Of a stretch of DNA of 64,000 nt, positions 9,365-16,926 are shown in pieces (position 1 is the stretch's first letter; the number at the start of each line of letters is the position of its first letter). This stretch comes from Ferrimonas marina (lineage in GTDB: Bacteria; Pseudomonadota; Gammaproteobacteria; Enterobacterales; Shewanellaceae). The notes under the pieces were generated by a model. The model saw nothing but the letters and a program-made list of their open reading frames with translations. It did no database searches and was not told the origin of the DNA. Made by a program: the position numbers and the translations under genes. The stretch is from NCBI RefSeq assembly GCF_900129905.1, contig NZ_FQXG01000008.1, positions 236,420-300,419 on the forward strand. The letters run 5' to 3'.

Positions 9365-10525
9365 ATGCGTATAGGAATAGTCTGTCACCCAAGCATTGGT
9401 GGCTCGGGGTTGGTGGCCACCCAGTTGGCCATGGGGCTGGCGCAGCGCGGGCACCAGGTCCACGTCATCTCCCGGGAGCGGCCCTTTAAGCTGGATCCCG
9501 CCACCCCCAACCTCATGTTCCACCCGGTGGACCCGGTGCATTATCCGCTGTTCTCCGATCCCCTCTACACCTACACCCTCACCGCCAAGATCCTTGAGGT
9601 GATGACCGAGCATCAATTGGATGTGGTGCACGCCCACTACAGCATCCCCCACAGTCTCAGCGCCATCCTGGCCAGCGCCATCGCGCCCCGGGGGATCCCG
9701 GTGATCACCACCATCCATGGCACCGATGTCACCGTGATTGGCCAGGATAAGGGGCTCTACGCCCTCAACCTGCACAGCATGAATCAAAGCACCCGGCTGA
9801 CCACCGTCTCCCATTACCAGCGCGATTATGTGCTGGAGCATTTTCCGTTGGAGCGGCCGCTGGAGGTGATCCACAACTTCATCGATCTTGAGGTCTTTTC
9901 CCCGGCTCACGCCAGCCTGACCCTGCGACGGGAGCTGGCAGCGGACGATGAGAAGATCGTCATGCACGTCTCCAATTTCCGCCCCATCAAGAACAGTGAC
10001 GCAGTGCTGTCGGCGTTCTATCAGCTGACCGCGCGGGTTAAGGCCCGGTTGGTGTTGCTCGGCACCGGGCCGGACATCGACATGATCAAGATGCGCTGTC
10101 GGGATCTGAACCTGCTGGAACAGGTGACCTTCCTCGGCGACGTCACTCATGTCGAGCAGTACCTGCCGGTGGCCGACTGCGTGATCCAGCCCAGCTACCG
10201 CGAATCCTTTGGCATGGTGCTGCTGGAGGCGATGGCCTGCGCCGTGCCGACGGTGAGCAGCAACGTTGATGGCATCACCGAGGTGGTGGAGCACGGTGTC
10301 ACCGGCTTTGTCGCCGATACCGACGATGTACAGGCCCTGGCGGCCTACATGGAGACTCTGCTCAGCTGCGATGCCACTGCCCGGGCCATGGGCCAGGCCG
10401 GCCGTGAGCGGGCGGCCAGGCTGTTCAGCCCACAGCGGCAGTTGAGTGCCTACCTGGCCTGCTACCGGCGGGCCATCCATGCCCACCACGGCATGCAATC
10501 GGTGCCCCGGGAGCAGCAAGGATGA
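9365..10525 (+). CDS. bshA: BshA-type N-acetyl-alpha-D-glucosaminyl L-malate synthase (GT4 glycosyltransferase)
   Basis: The product is a GT-B glycosyltransferase closely resembling BshA, which transfers GlcNAc from UDP-GlcNAc to L-malate in the first step of bacillithiol synthesis. Matching BshA hallmarks are an N-terminal IGGSGLVATQLA loop, VHAHYSIPHS, TTIHGTDVTVIG, VSHYQRDYV, IHNFIDLEVF and the donor-binding SYRESFGMVLLEAMAC in the C-terminal domain. The frame opens at TTG 9335, but ATG 9365 gives the family N-terminus (MRIGIVCHP) and 386 aa. The 3' end overlaps the next gene by ATGA. No BshB or BshC is present in the window, so a bacillithiol product is not shown; a GlcNAc-malate or other glycoside is possible. 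Confidence 0.8.
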   Translation: MRIGIVCHPSIGGSGLVATQLAMGLAQRGHQVHVISRERPFKLDPATPNLMFHPVDPVHYPLFSDPLYTYTLTAKILEVMTEHQLDVVHAHYSIPHSLSAILASAIAPRGIPVITTIHGTDVTVIGQDKGLYALNLHSMNQSTRLTTVSHYQRDYVLEHFPLERPLEVIHNFIDLEVFSPAHASLTLRRELAADDEKIVMHVSNFRPIKNSDAVLSAFYQLTARVKARLVLLGTGPDIDMIKMRCRDLNLLEQVTFLGDVTHVEQYLPVADCVIQPSYRESFGMVLLEAMACAVPTVSSNVDGITEVVEHGVTGFVADTDDVQALAAYMETLLSCDATARAMGQAGRERAARLFSPQRQLSAYLACYRRAIHAHHGMQSVPREQQG

Positions 10526-12714
10526 GTGAAAAGGCGGTGGCGGCGGACCCGCCGGCGGAGGAGAAGAAGCTCAGCATGTCGACCCTGGTGCTGATCGCCT
10601 TCGGTGCCGGGATCGTCGCAGGGCTGTTCTTCGGCGAGATGCTGGCCTGGATGTCGGTGATTGGCGATGCCTTTATCAAGCTGCTGCAGATGACCATCAT
10701 CCCGTACATCATGGTGTCGCTGATCTCCAGCCTGGGCAGCCTCAGCTACGCCCAGGCCCGCAGCTTGGGGCTCAACGTTGGCAAGCTGATGCTGGTGATC
10801 TGGGTGCTGGGCATCGTGGTGATGTACCTGATCAAGTTCACCTTTCCCGAATGGGTGGCGGGGGAGTTCTTCAGCCTGACTGCGCTGCAGGACCCGAAGA
10901 GCGTCAACCTGCTGGATCTCTACATCCCGGCCAACCCCTTCTTCTCCCTCTCCAACAGCTACATCCCCGCCATCGTATTGTTCTGCGTAGCCACCGGTCT
11001 GGCGCTGATCTCCATCGACAACAAGGAGTCGCTGATCACCCCGTTGGAGCTGCTGGGGGTGGCCTTTAACAAGGTCACCCAGTACATCGTTAACCTGATG
11101 CCGCTGGGGATCTTCGCCATGACCGCCGCCACCGCCGGTACCATGGAGATCGACGAGTTTCAGAAGCTGCAGGTGTACTTTGCTGCCCACATCGTGATGA
11201 CCATCGTTCTCACTTACTGGGTATTGCCGGCCATCGTCGCGGTGATCACCCCCTTCTCCTACCGCGACATCAGCGGCATCGCCAAGGATGCGCTGATCAC
11301 CGCCTTCGCCGCCGGCAACATCTTCATCATATTGCCGCTGCTGATCGAGCACACCAAGGAGCTGTTTCATAAGTACAAGATCGGTGACAAGGAGACCGAT
11401 GACTACGCCAATGTGATCATCCCGGTGGTGTTCAGCTTCCCCAACCTGGGTAAGCTGCTGACTATCGTTTTCGTGCTGTTCGCCGCCTGGTTCTCCGGCA
11501 TGGAGATGGATTTCATCACCTACCTGCCGATGGCGATCAACGGCCTGATCAGCCTGTTTGGCAGCGTCTACCTCACCATCCCCATGCTGCTCGATTCGCT
11601 GGAGCTCTCCTCTGATCTGTTCCAGCTCTACGTGGTGTCCAGTCTGTTCACCAGCCGCTTTACCTCGCTGCTCGCGGCGATGAACCTGTTCGTGCTGGCG
11701 GTGGGGGGCACCGCGCTGTTGTCCGGCCGGGCCAAACTGAGCAAGACCAAGCTGATGTTCTACCTGGGCATGACCCCGGTGGTGATGGGCGGGATCCTGG
11801 TGGCCACGGCGCTGCTGCTTGGCAAGGTGGTGGACACCGAATACAAGATGGACCAGGTGGTGGTGCAGATGACCTCCTCAGAGGAACTGCCGGAGATCGT
11901 CACCCAGTACTCCTGGGGTGATGTCGAGGCGCTGCACGGCCCCCGCAGCATTGATGAGATCCGCGATGAGGGCATCCTGCGGGTGGGTTACAACCCGCGT
12001 CAGCTGCCGTTCTCCTACTACAACGCCAACGCCGAGCTGGTGGGCTTTGATGTGGAGCTGATGAAGCGCCTGGCCGCGGAGCTGGAGGTAAAGCTGGCCT
12101 TTATCCCCTACAAGGCGGACAACGTTCTGGAGCTGCTCAACACCGGCGAGGTGGACCTGGTGGTGTCCGGGCTGCAGATGACCACCTTCCGGCTTAAGTA
12201 TGTGGGCTTCACCGATCCTGTGATGACCCTGCACTACGCCTTTGTGGTGAAGGATTACCGCGCAGATGAGTTTGCTACCGATGAGCTGATCCGCGATGCC
12301 GGCCCCATCACCGTCGCCTCGGTGGGGGACTACGAGATCATCCCTCAGCTGGAGCAGAAGTTTGAGAACCTCACCTTTGCCCGTATCCCCTCCGACCGGG
12401 TGTTCTTCGAGGACGATGGCGAGCAGTTCGATGGCTTGCTCTTGAGCCTGGAGGCGGGCAAGACCTGGACCATCCTCTATCCGGAATACACCACCTTGTA
12501 CAACCGCGAGGAGGTGAGGTCCTTCCCCGCCTCCTACGCCGTGGCCAAGCAGAACCTGTCATTGCAGCTGTTCCTCAACAGCTGGCTGGAGCTGCAGCGC
12601 TCCTCCGGCCACATCGATAAGCTCTACGACTACTGGATCCTGGGCAAGAACGCCGAGCCCAAGAAGGCGCGCTGGTCGGTGATCAAGGACGTACTGCACT
12701 GGGTGGAGGAGTAG
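10522..12714 (+). CDS. Dicarboxylate/amino-acid:cation symporter fused to a solute-binding domain
   Basis: This inner-membrane protein of 730 aa has two parts. Residues about 18-437 form a DAACS/SLC1-type sodium symporter with multiple helices. Residues about 476-700 are an SBP_bac_3 domain, beginning IRDEGILRVGYNP and continuing with GFDVELMKRLA. The last helix (about 412-436) would place this domain in the periplasm. The symporter lacks the family NMDGT ion-site motif; the aligned stretch reads FPNLGK (about 306-311), so ion coupling or substrate may differ. The start overlaps bshA (ATGA), implying coupling. Transport of malate, a BshA substrate, or of an amino acid is a guess. Confidence 0.85.
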   Translation: MSEKAVAADPPAEEKKLSMSTLVLIAFGAGIVAGLFFGEMLAWMSVIGDAFIKLLQMTIIPYIMVSLISSLGSLSYAQARSLGLNVGKLMLVIWVLGIVVMYLIKFTFPEWVAGEFFSLTALQDPKSVNLLDLYIPANPFFSLSNSYIPAIVLFCVATGLALISIDNKESLITPLELLGVAFNKVTQYIVNLMPLGIFAMTAATAGTMEIDEFQKLQVYFAAHIVMTIVLTYWVLPAIVAVITPFSYRDISGIAKDALITAFAAGNIFIILPLLIEHTKELFHKYKIGDKETDDYANVIIPVVFSFPNLGKLLTIVFVLFAAWFSGMEMDFITYLPMAINGLISLFGSVYLTIPMLLDSLELSSDLFQLYVVSSLFTSRFTSLLAAMNLFVLAVGGTALLSGRAKLSKTKLMFYLGMTPVVMGGILVATALLLGKVVDTEYKMDQVVVQMTSSEELPEIVTQYSWGDVEALHGPRSIDEIRDEGILRVGYNPRQLPFSYYNANAELVGFDVELMKRLAAELEVKLAFIPYKADNVLELLNTGEVDLVVSGLQMTTFRLKYVGFTDPVMTLHYAFVVKDYRADEFATDELIRDAGPITVASVGDYEIIPQLEQKFENLTFARIPSDRVFFEDDGEQFDGLLLSLEAGKTWTILYPEYTTLYNREEVRSFPASYAVAKQNLSLQLFLNSWLELQRSSGHIDKLYDYWILGKNAEPKKARWSVIKDVLHWVEE

Positions 12715-12748
12715 GAACATCGACAGGCCCAGCGCATCCGTTGCGACC

Positions 12749-12777
12749 AAAAAGCGCGAGCCCTGGCTCGCGCTTTG
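12749..12777. terminator. Bidirectional terminator between the symporter and carbonic anhydrase
   Basis: AAAGCGCGAGCC and GGCTCGCGCTTT form a perfect 12-bp stem around CT. It lies between convergent genes, with A residues on one side and T on the other. Confidence 0.85.
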
Positions 12778-12804
12778 TCGTTAGGGAGGGTGAGACAGCA
12801 GGGG

Positions 12805-13410
12805 TTACTCAGGTGCGGCTACTGGGATCAGCGCGCCGCTGCCACAATCGTAGACGTAGCCGTGCAGGGCGATCTCCTCCGGTACCATCGGGCTTTGCCG
12901 GATCCGACGGATATCGTCCTGCACCGCCTGGGCCGGGTCGTCAAAGGTCAGCCAGGGGACGAAGTGGCCCTCGTCGGTGCCGGAGTGATCCGCCGGGCAA
13001 TGCCAGTGCTCGCCGTTGTGTTCGGCCGGTTGCAAACTGCGACTGAGCAGGCCCGCCATGGTGGGGCCATCAAAGGTGACCATGCCGCAATCGGTGTGGT
13101 GGATGATGAACCACTCCTTAGTGCCCAGTAGCTTGTAGGAGATCACCAGTGAGCGGATGGCGTCGTCACTGGCGCGTCCGCCGGCGTTGCGGATGACATG
13201 CGCATCCCCCTCGGCCAGTCCAGCGAACTGGGCCGGATCCAGCCGTGCGTCCATGCAGGTGAGGATGGCAAAGCGACGCGCCGGCGGCATCGCCAGGGCA
13301 CCCTTGTCACCGAACTGTTGCTGGTATTCCTGGTTGGCGGCCAACACCTCGCCAACGGTGGTGCTGGACTCGAGTGGGGCGGTGGCCTCCTGGCTTTGGG
13401 TTTTGCTCAT
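12805..13410 (-). CDS. Beta-class carbonic anhydrase
   Basis: The enzyme interconverts CO2 and bicarbonate. Zinc ligands are Cys52, His105 and Cys108, within CMDARLD and HHTDCGM. The Asp54/Arg56 dyad is intact. Length is 201 aa from ATG 13410. A longer frame from 13425 exists, but GGAG lies nine bases before the inner ATG. There is no signal peptide, so the enzyme is cytoplasmic. It resembles the small soluble beta-CA subgroup with a GAL..PPARR-type N-terminus. It is monocistronic. Confidence 0.92.
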   Translation of the reverse strand: MSKTQSQEATAPLESSTTVGEVLAANQEYQQQFGDKGALAMPPARRFAILTCMDARLDPAQFAGLAEGDAHVIRNAGGRASDDAIRSLVISYKLLGTKEWFIIHHTDCGMVTFDGPTMAGLLSRSLQPAEHNGEHWHCPADHSGTDEGHFVPWLTFDDPAQAVQDDIRRIRQSPMVPEEIALHGYVYDCGSGALIPVAAPE

Positions 13411-13595
13411 GGGTCTGTTCTCCATCGGGGCTGATAATCTAACTCAATACGTTGATCTAAGAGACCAGATTGGTTCACAGATGGATCAGAGTCTGTTGAT
13501 TTATAGCCAGATGGAATAAGTATCCTACGGGGAGGATCTGGAGGGGAGATAGCCCAGCTCGAGCCAACTGGACTACCTGATTCTGGAGGGGCGGG

Positions 13596-14048
13596 TTAGG
13601 CGAGTCGGGACTCCATCCGGCGCTGGTCAGCCCTGCGGTGGCTGACTTTCCAGCGTCGGGCAAACTCTGCTTGCTCTGTTTTGCTCTCCAGATAGGGGCA
13701 GTCCCTCTCTGGGATGCCGTCCATTCCTGCCTGCCAACCCTGGTCTGATGCCATGCGGTAGCCGATATAGAGCTCTTCGTTAAGTGGGCGTTTGGCGTGA
13801 GAGATGACGCGGCGAAACAGAGCCAGGCCCAGTAATACCGCCATCACCAATAGGGCGCAAAACAGTATCGTCATCGCGGCATTGTCCCTTCCAACATACA
13901 CTGCCGCCATACCGCCCAGGGTGAAGCCGATACTGCAGAGGCGGTCAAACTTTTTGTTGGCACCGATTTGCGAGCCCCGATAAAGGCGATCCAACCGGTG
14001 GTGCCTCTCAGCCAGCACAAAATACTTCTGTTGTTCCTCTGGTGTCAT
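13596..14048 (-). CDS. Two-helix membrane protein with RMF-like C-terminal domain (copy A)
   Basis: Length is 150 aa from ATG 14048, which has AAGGACAAGGGA just upstream; the frame itself opens at 14117. The N-terminus (1-35) is helical and charged, with two hydrophobic segments at about 36-53 and 58-78. The C-terminus matches ribosome modulation factor at fixed spacing: GWQAGMDG (104-111), CPY (117-119) and Trp133, against GYQAGIAG and CPY in RMF. The product aligns without gaps to the protein at 15424-15951. RMF dimerises ribosomes in stationary phase. A membrane-bound relative could tether ribosomes, but that is inference. Confidence 0.8.
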   Translation of the reverse strand: MTPEEQQKYFVLAERHHRLDRLYRGSQIGANKKFDRLCSIGFTLGGMAAVYVGRDNAAMTILFCALLVMAVLLGLALFRRVISHAKRPLNEELYIGYRMASDQGWQAGMDGIPERDCPYLESKTEQAEFARRWKVSHRRADQRRMESRLA

Positions 14049-14207
14049 TCCCTTGTCCTTGTGCGAATACGGCCAGGCCCAATTCAATGCCTGAATCACG
14101 GAGACAACTTGTATCACACTCGCTTGATTGCCCCAAGGAACCGAGTCTTTGGAGTTTTTACGCTGATGAAATCCTGCTCCAGCTCGAGAACGCCAGGGAA
14201 GCGTGAC

Positions 14208-14235
14208 GGGGCACTTTCAGTTCACTCTGACCCGG
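14208..14235 (-). repeat. Short intergenic repeat, copy A
   Basis: Read on the minus strand it begins GGGTCAGAGTGAACTGAA. It matches the cores of copies B (15285), C (15979) and D (17432). It lies in the gap between the RMF-like gene A and the superinfection-immunity-like gene. It is the only copy in inverted orientation. Confidence 0.6.
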
Positions 14236-14251
14236 CGTCCGCTGCCAATCT

Positions 14252-14515
14252 CTAACGATTGACCTGTGCCGCTGAGGCGTTTTGCTTGCGCAGGCGGTCA
14301 GTGACCTTGCCTGAAATAGCCCAAACCATGACGCCACCCCAAGCGATGAACGAGAAACCCGCCGGGATACAGGCCAGAAGAATCAACCTGAAATGTTTGC
14401 GGTTAAATATCAGCGCCAGCATGGCAGGGAGAAACCACACCAATAGCATCGCCAATATCACTAATACAAAAAAGCCGCCATCCGCCTGCGCCCATACCTG
14501 ACTCAATTGGTTCAT
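14252..14515 (-). CDS. Small membrane protein, superinfection-immunity (Imm) domain-like
   Basis: The 87-aa protein has two hydrophobic helices (about 14-36 and 42-68). The pattern WFLPAMLAL...IAWGGVMVWAIS resembles the Imm_superinfect family, small membrane proteins named after phage T4 Imm, which blocks DNA entry of related phages. Many bacterial members have no proven immunity role. A purine-rich site (AAGGAG) precedes the ATG at 14515. It lies 69 bases downstream of the XRE regulator on the same strand, and so probably in one transcript with it. The family match is by eye and tentative. Confidence 0.6.
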   Translation of the reverse strand: MNQLSQVWAQADGGFFVLVILAMLLVWFLPAMLALIFNRKHFRLILLACIPAGFSFIAWGGVMVWAISGKVTDRLRKQNASAAQVNR

Positions 14516-14584
14516 TTTGATTCTCCTTACTGTTGGGTTAGGAGATGGGTCGGACGCTCGCTGAAAATGTCGATAAAGCTGGGC

Positions 14585-15040
14585 TCAAAGCTCGGGATCA
14601 AACCAGATCCCGTACTTATCCCCCTGCCACTTGAGCAACTCGAAAAAATAGGCATTCGAGAGCAAAACAATACCGCCAAACAGCGCCGTTTCATTGACCC
14701 ATCCCAGAACAACGAAAAGAAAGCCAAACAGATGGGAAAGCATGATGACTCGTTGTGTCGCGGCTCGATTGGGCTTGGCTGCCAGATAATTGAACGTGAA
14801 CCAGGCCCTGACGAAAAAGGGCAGTTTTTTCCAGTTCTCACTGCCGCTGTCTATCGAAACCTTAGGTTGTGTCAACGTCTCCACCTCAACCTCCAACGCC
14901 GCTGCCAAACACCTCAGAGATTCGGTACTGGCTTTATGGCCACTCTCTATCCGTTGAATGGTTCGAACGCTCAACCCAGAGATCTGAGCTAACTGCTCCT
15001 GCGACAAATACCGACCAAGACGTAACTGCTTCAATACCAC
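14585..15040 (-). CDS. XRE-family HTH regulator with C-terminal membrane helices
   Basis: Residues about 1-55 form an XRE/Cro helix-turn-helix (LSQEQLAQISGLSVRTIQRIES). Residues about 95-130 are strongly hydrophobic (LFGFLFVVLGWV, FGGIVLLSNAYFF) and form a 2TM unit. The product is thus a possible membrane-anchored DNA-binding protein of 151 aa. It sits between the two RMF-like membrane genes and just before the Imm-like gene, and may control that patch. No autoregulatory operator was identified. Confidence 0.8.
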   Translation of the reverse strand: MVLKQLRLGRYLSQEQLAQISGLSVRTIQRIESGHKASTESLRCLAAALEVEVETLTQPKVSIDSGSENWKKLPFFVRAWFTFNYLAAKPNRAATQRVIMLSHLFGFLFVVLGWVNETALFGGIVLLSNAYFFELLKWQGDKYGIWFDPEL

Positions 15041-15423
15041 CGTGTGCTTCCTTTTCTGGTTCTAGACTGGCTCAATGCAAGGCCTGTCGGGCACGAATCC
15101 CACCCGACAGCACCCCGACAGTTCCCTGCCAGCAACCCGCCATGCCCAATTACCGCTGTCCTTTTTGGGTGTGCAATTCGGGCTGCTATCACTCGAGCGT
15201 ACCGCAACCGCCCCGTTGAGTAACCAACCATTGAGCAGGGTGCCAGCATTGAGTCCTTTGACCAAGAGAGGGAACAAAGGGGGAGCAAAGGGGCCAGAGT
15301 GGCTTGAGCTCGATATTGACTGAATGCCTTCAAAGGGGTTGCTGCTGCTCAGTCACACAGGTAGCCTCACTGACCATTAACTGATTTTTCAATCTCTTAG
15401 GCATGCTAACAAGGTGGTAGGCA
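15041..15423. other. Intergenic region between the XRE regulator and RMF-like gene B
   Basis: These 383 bases contain an 8-bp inverted repeat CTGTCGGG/CCCGACAG (15085-15111), repeat copy B, and presumably the promoter of the gene at 15424. Reading frames of 82-100 codons exist on both strands, but they overlap each other, carry no recognisable family and include the repeat. I do not call a gene. Confidence 0.5.
15285..15324 (+). repeat. Short intergenic repeat, copy B
   Basis: Core GCAAAGGGGCCAGAGTGGCT, followed by TTGA. It shares the AAAGGGGYCAGAGTGG core with copy D and is slightly degenerate. A partial tandem (ACAAAGGGGG) lies just upstream. Confidence 0.6.
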
Positions 15424-15951
15424 ATGACCGATGAACAACGCGAATACTACTTCGGCTTAGCCCGCGAAGTGAAACGCTTAGAGCGCAGGCAACATAGCTT
15501 CAGTACCCACTCCGGTGACGATGTCACTCGCTGGGGCCAGTTTGCCACCTCTTTGGGGAGCGGGATCGCAGCGCACCTGTTCAGTGGCAGCTTGCTGATT
15601 ACCTTGGCCTGCATGGCAGTGACCTATATCGGCGTCGAGCTGGTGCTGTTTCTACTTAGAGCACAGGTTGAGAAGCAGGTCTCCCCACTTTATAAGCCCC
15701 TATACGAGGGCTACAGCCTGGCAGCTGACGAGGGAGAGCAAGCGAAACACGATGGATTGCCTGAATCCGCCTGCCCCTATATCGAGGATCATCCCGTGCA
15801 GGGCAAATTCGCCCGAGAATGGCTCGACAGCTACCGCCAAACCCGAGCCACTGATGAGGAGGAGCGTGAGTACCAGGAGAGCATGGCAAGACTTCATGCA
15901 GCACTTGAGCAGCACCAGTTGGACAAGGGCAGCTCAATCGCGTTTAAGTGA
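15424..15951 (+). CDS. Two-helix membrane protein with RMF-like C-terminal domain (copy B)
   Basis: Length is 175 aa; AAGGTGG lies 9-15 bases before the ATG. It is a paralogue of the 13596-14048 product with colinear numbering. It starts MTDEQREYYF (MTPEEQQKYF in A) and has hydrophobic segments at about 41-54 and 56-79. The RMF-like block is GEQAKHDG (104-111), CPY (117-119) and Trp133. The final 35 residues are an extra charged helix absent from A. Position 108 is Lys where RMF and copy A have Gly. It is transcribed opposite to copy A, across the XRE/Imm-like genes. Function is unknown. Confidence 0.8.
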   Translation: MTDEQREYYFGLAREVKRLERRQHSFSTHSGDDVTRWGQFATSLGSGIAAHLFSGSLLITLACMAVTYIGVELVLFLLRAQVEKQVSPLYKPLYEGYSLAADEGEQAKHDGLPESACPYIEDHPVQGKFAREWLDSYRQTRATDEEEREYQESMARLHAALEQHQLDKGSSIAFK

Positions 15952-16276
15952 TGCGCCCTGACGGGTTGTGGGGAGAAGCAAAGGGGTCAAGGTGGAATGA
16001 AGTTCTTCAATGACCTCTCCGGGGCGGCAGGAGCCACCAGGTAGCCCCTATTGTCGGTGATCCACCCACGCACGTGGCGAGCGTCTGCTCTGGCGCCAAA
16101 AGCAGTCGCTCGTTGGGACACGCGCACCTTCACCGTATAGATTCTCTGTCTCACCCAAAGGGCAATCAGGGCCGGCATCTAAGAGATTGATTGAATGGGG
16201 AGCGCTTGGTACGTTGGAAAAACCCTAGCCGGAGTTGTTGCGCCCTCATAGGTGCCAACAGGCGCAAAGAAACACT
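15952..16276. other. Intergenic region with repeat C and left flank of the integron cassette
   Basis: After repeat copy C comes about 260 bases without a convincing gene. A 63-codon minus-strand frame (15987-16178) has no family and no start signal. TTGCGCC and GGCGCAA form a 7-bp inverted repeat about 45 bases before the cassette boundary. That fits a degenerate att site, but no left RYYYAAC box was found. Confidence 0.5.
15979..16012 (+). repeat. Short intergenic repeat, copy C
   Basis: Core GCAAAGGGGTCAAGGTGGAA, then a TGAAGTTCTTCA palindrome. It sits just left of the integron-cassette stretch; copy D sits at its right end. Confidence 0.6.
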
Positions 16277-16283
16277 GTTAGGC
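16277..16283 (+). other. Integron recombination core (GTTAGGC), left cassette boundary
   Basis: A perfect GTTRRRY core. Its complement GCCTAAC is found at the end of the cassette (16812-16818), the expected relation between the two ends of one cassette. The GTG start of the cassette gene follows six bases later. The preceding AAGAAACACT resembles the tail of an attI or attC site, but neither could be completed. Confidence 0.65.
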
Positions 16284-16903
16284 ATCAATGTGAAATCTTC
16301 TAAACCTCGCAAGCAATCAAGGTATATGCCCGGAATGGTCTATGCCGTTCCGTTGGCTGATGGCTCGTTCGGTATAGCTCAAGCGAACGTAAGTCAGGGG
16401 AATTTCGACAGCGTAATCTACATTGCGCTTTTCGAAGATAGATTCGATGAAGTACCCAATGAAGTTCCCGTTTTGAGCCGCGCAAAAGTGGTCTCGCTTT
16501 GCGCAACGTGGCGGCAAGGCTTAAATCGAGGAGAGTGGTTATCGATTGGTATCGAAAAGGAGTTGTTTGAGAAACATGAGTTCCCGAATGAGGAGTATGC
16601 CAGCAATGGATATATCGGAGCAGAGAACTACGATGCTGGAATACTTACAAAATTCCTATCAGCAGTTCACGGGCTTATCCCTTGGAACGTAATGCATGAT
16701 CCCAACTACTACGACGAAATACTTCTAAACGGGGCTGCTCGGCCAAACTCAGCGTACATCCTAAGCGAGCAGGAGCGAACTATCTACCGCAAAGAGATGT
16801 TCGGAATTGATGCCTAACAAGGGTTTAAATACCGGTCGCTTCGCTCCCAGGGACAAAGGCCACTAGGTGGCGGTGACGCTGACCTTTGCTCTTTAGCTTA
16901 GCG
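16278..16903 (+). mobile_element. Integron gene cassette without an integrase nearby
   Basis: The cassette runs from TTAGGC to the G of the next GTTATGT core. It holds one gene whose stop TAA lies inside the RYYYAAC box, a classic cassette layout. The cassette ends are exact reverse complements (TTAGGC/GCCTAA). No intI-like gene is in the window, so this is an orphan (attC-without-integrase) cassette, or one far from its integron. Confidence 0.75.
16290..16817 (+). CDS. Cassette-borne hypothetical protein (possible Imm26-like immunity protein)
   Basis: GTG 16290 starts six bases after the recombination core and gives 175 aa; ATG 16326 (MPGMVYAVPL) is an alternative. Codon use is AT-richer than in the flanking genes, a sign of transfer. 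The N-terminal half (GMVYAVPLADGSFGIAQA, then VIYIALFEDRFDE) loosely resembles Imm26-type immunity proteins, which begin with a 'GDvfaIPLpDG' strand pair. The match is weak and no toxin lies nearby. The protein is soluble with no signal peptide. The stop codon TAA forms part of the attC box. Confidence 0.7.
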   Translation: MKSSKPRKQSRYMPGMVYAVPLADGSFGIAQANVSQGNFDSVIYIALFEDRFDEVPNEVPVLSRAKVVSLCATWRQGLNRGEWLSIGIEKELFEKHEFPNEEYASNGYIGAENYDAGILTKFLSAVHGLIPWNVMHDPNYYDEILLNGAARPNSAYILSEQERTIYRKEMFGIDA

Positions 16904-16909
16904 TTATGT
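16812..16909 (+). other. attC recombination site
   Basis: Ninety-eight bases run from GCCTAAC (R'' box, RYYYAAC) to GTTATGT (R' box, GTTRRRY with one mismatch). Inside are imperfect dyads: CAAAGG with CCTTTG, and CCAC-TA-GGTGG at the centre. Length and folding fit the attC range. Confidence 0.8.
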
Positions 16910-16926
16910 GAAAGGACATTCGAGAT

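Noticed and set aside
15031..15333. Frames of 82-100 codons on both strands beside the XRE gene
   Set aside because: Mutually overlapping, contain repeat B, no ribosome-binding site and no family.
15987..16178. 63-codon minus-strand frame left of the cassettes
   Set aside because: Begins inside repeat C, no start signal, no known family; more likely a remnant or chance frame.
16196..16283. Full attC or attI to the left of the first cassette
   Set aside because: The GTTAGGC core is present but no RYYYAAC partner box lies within 150 bases, so only the core is annotated.
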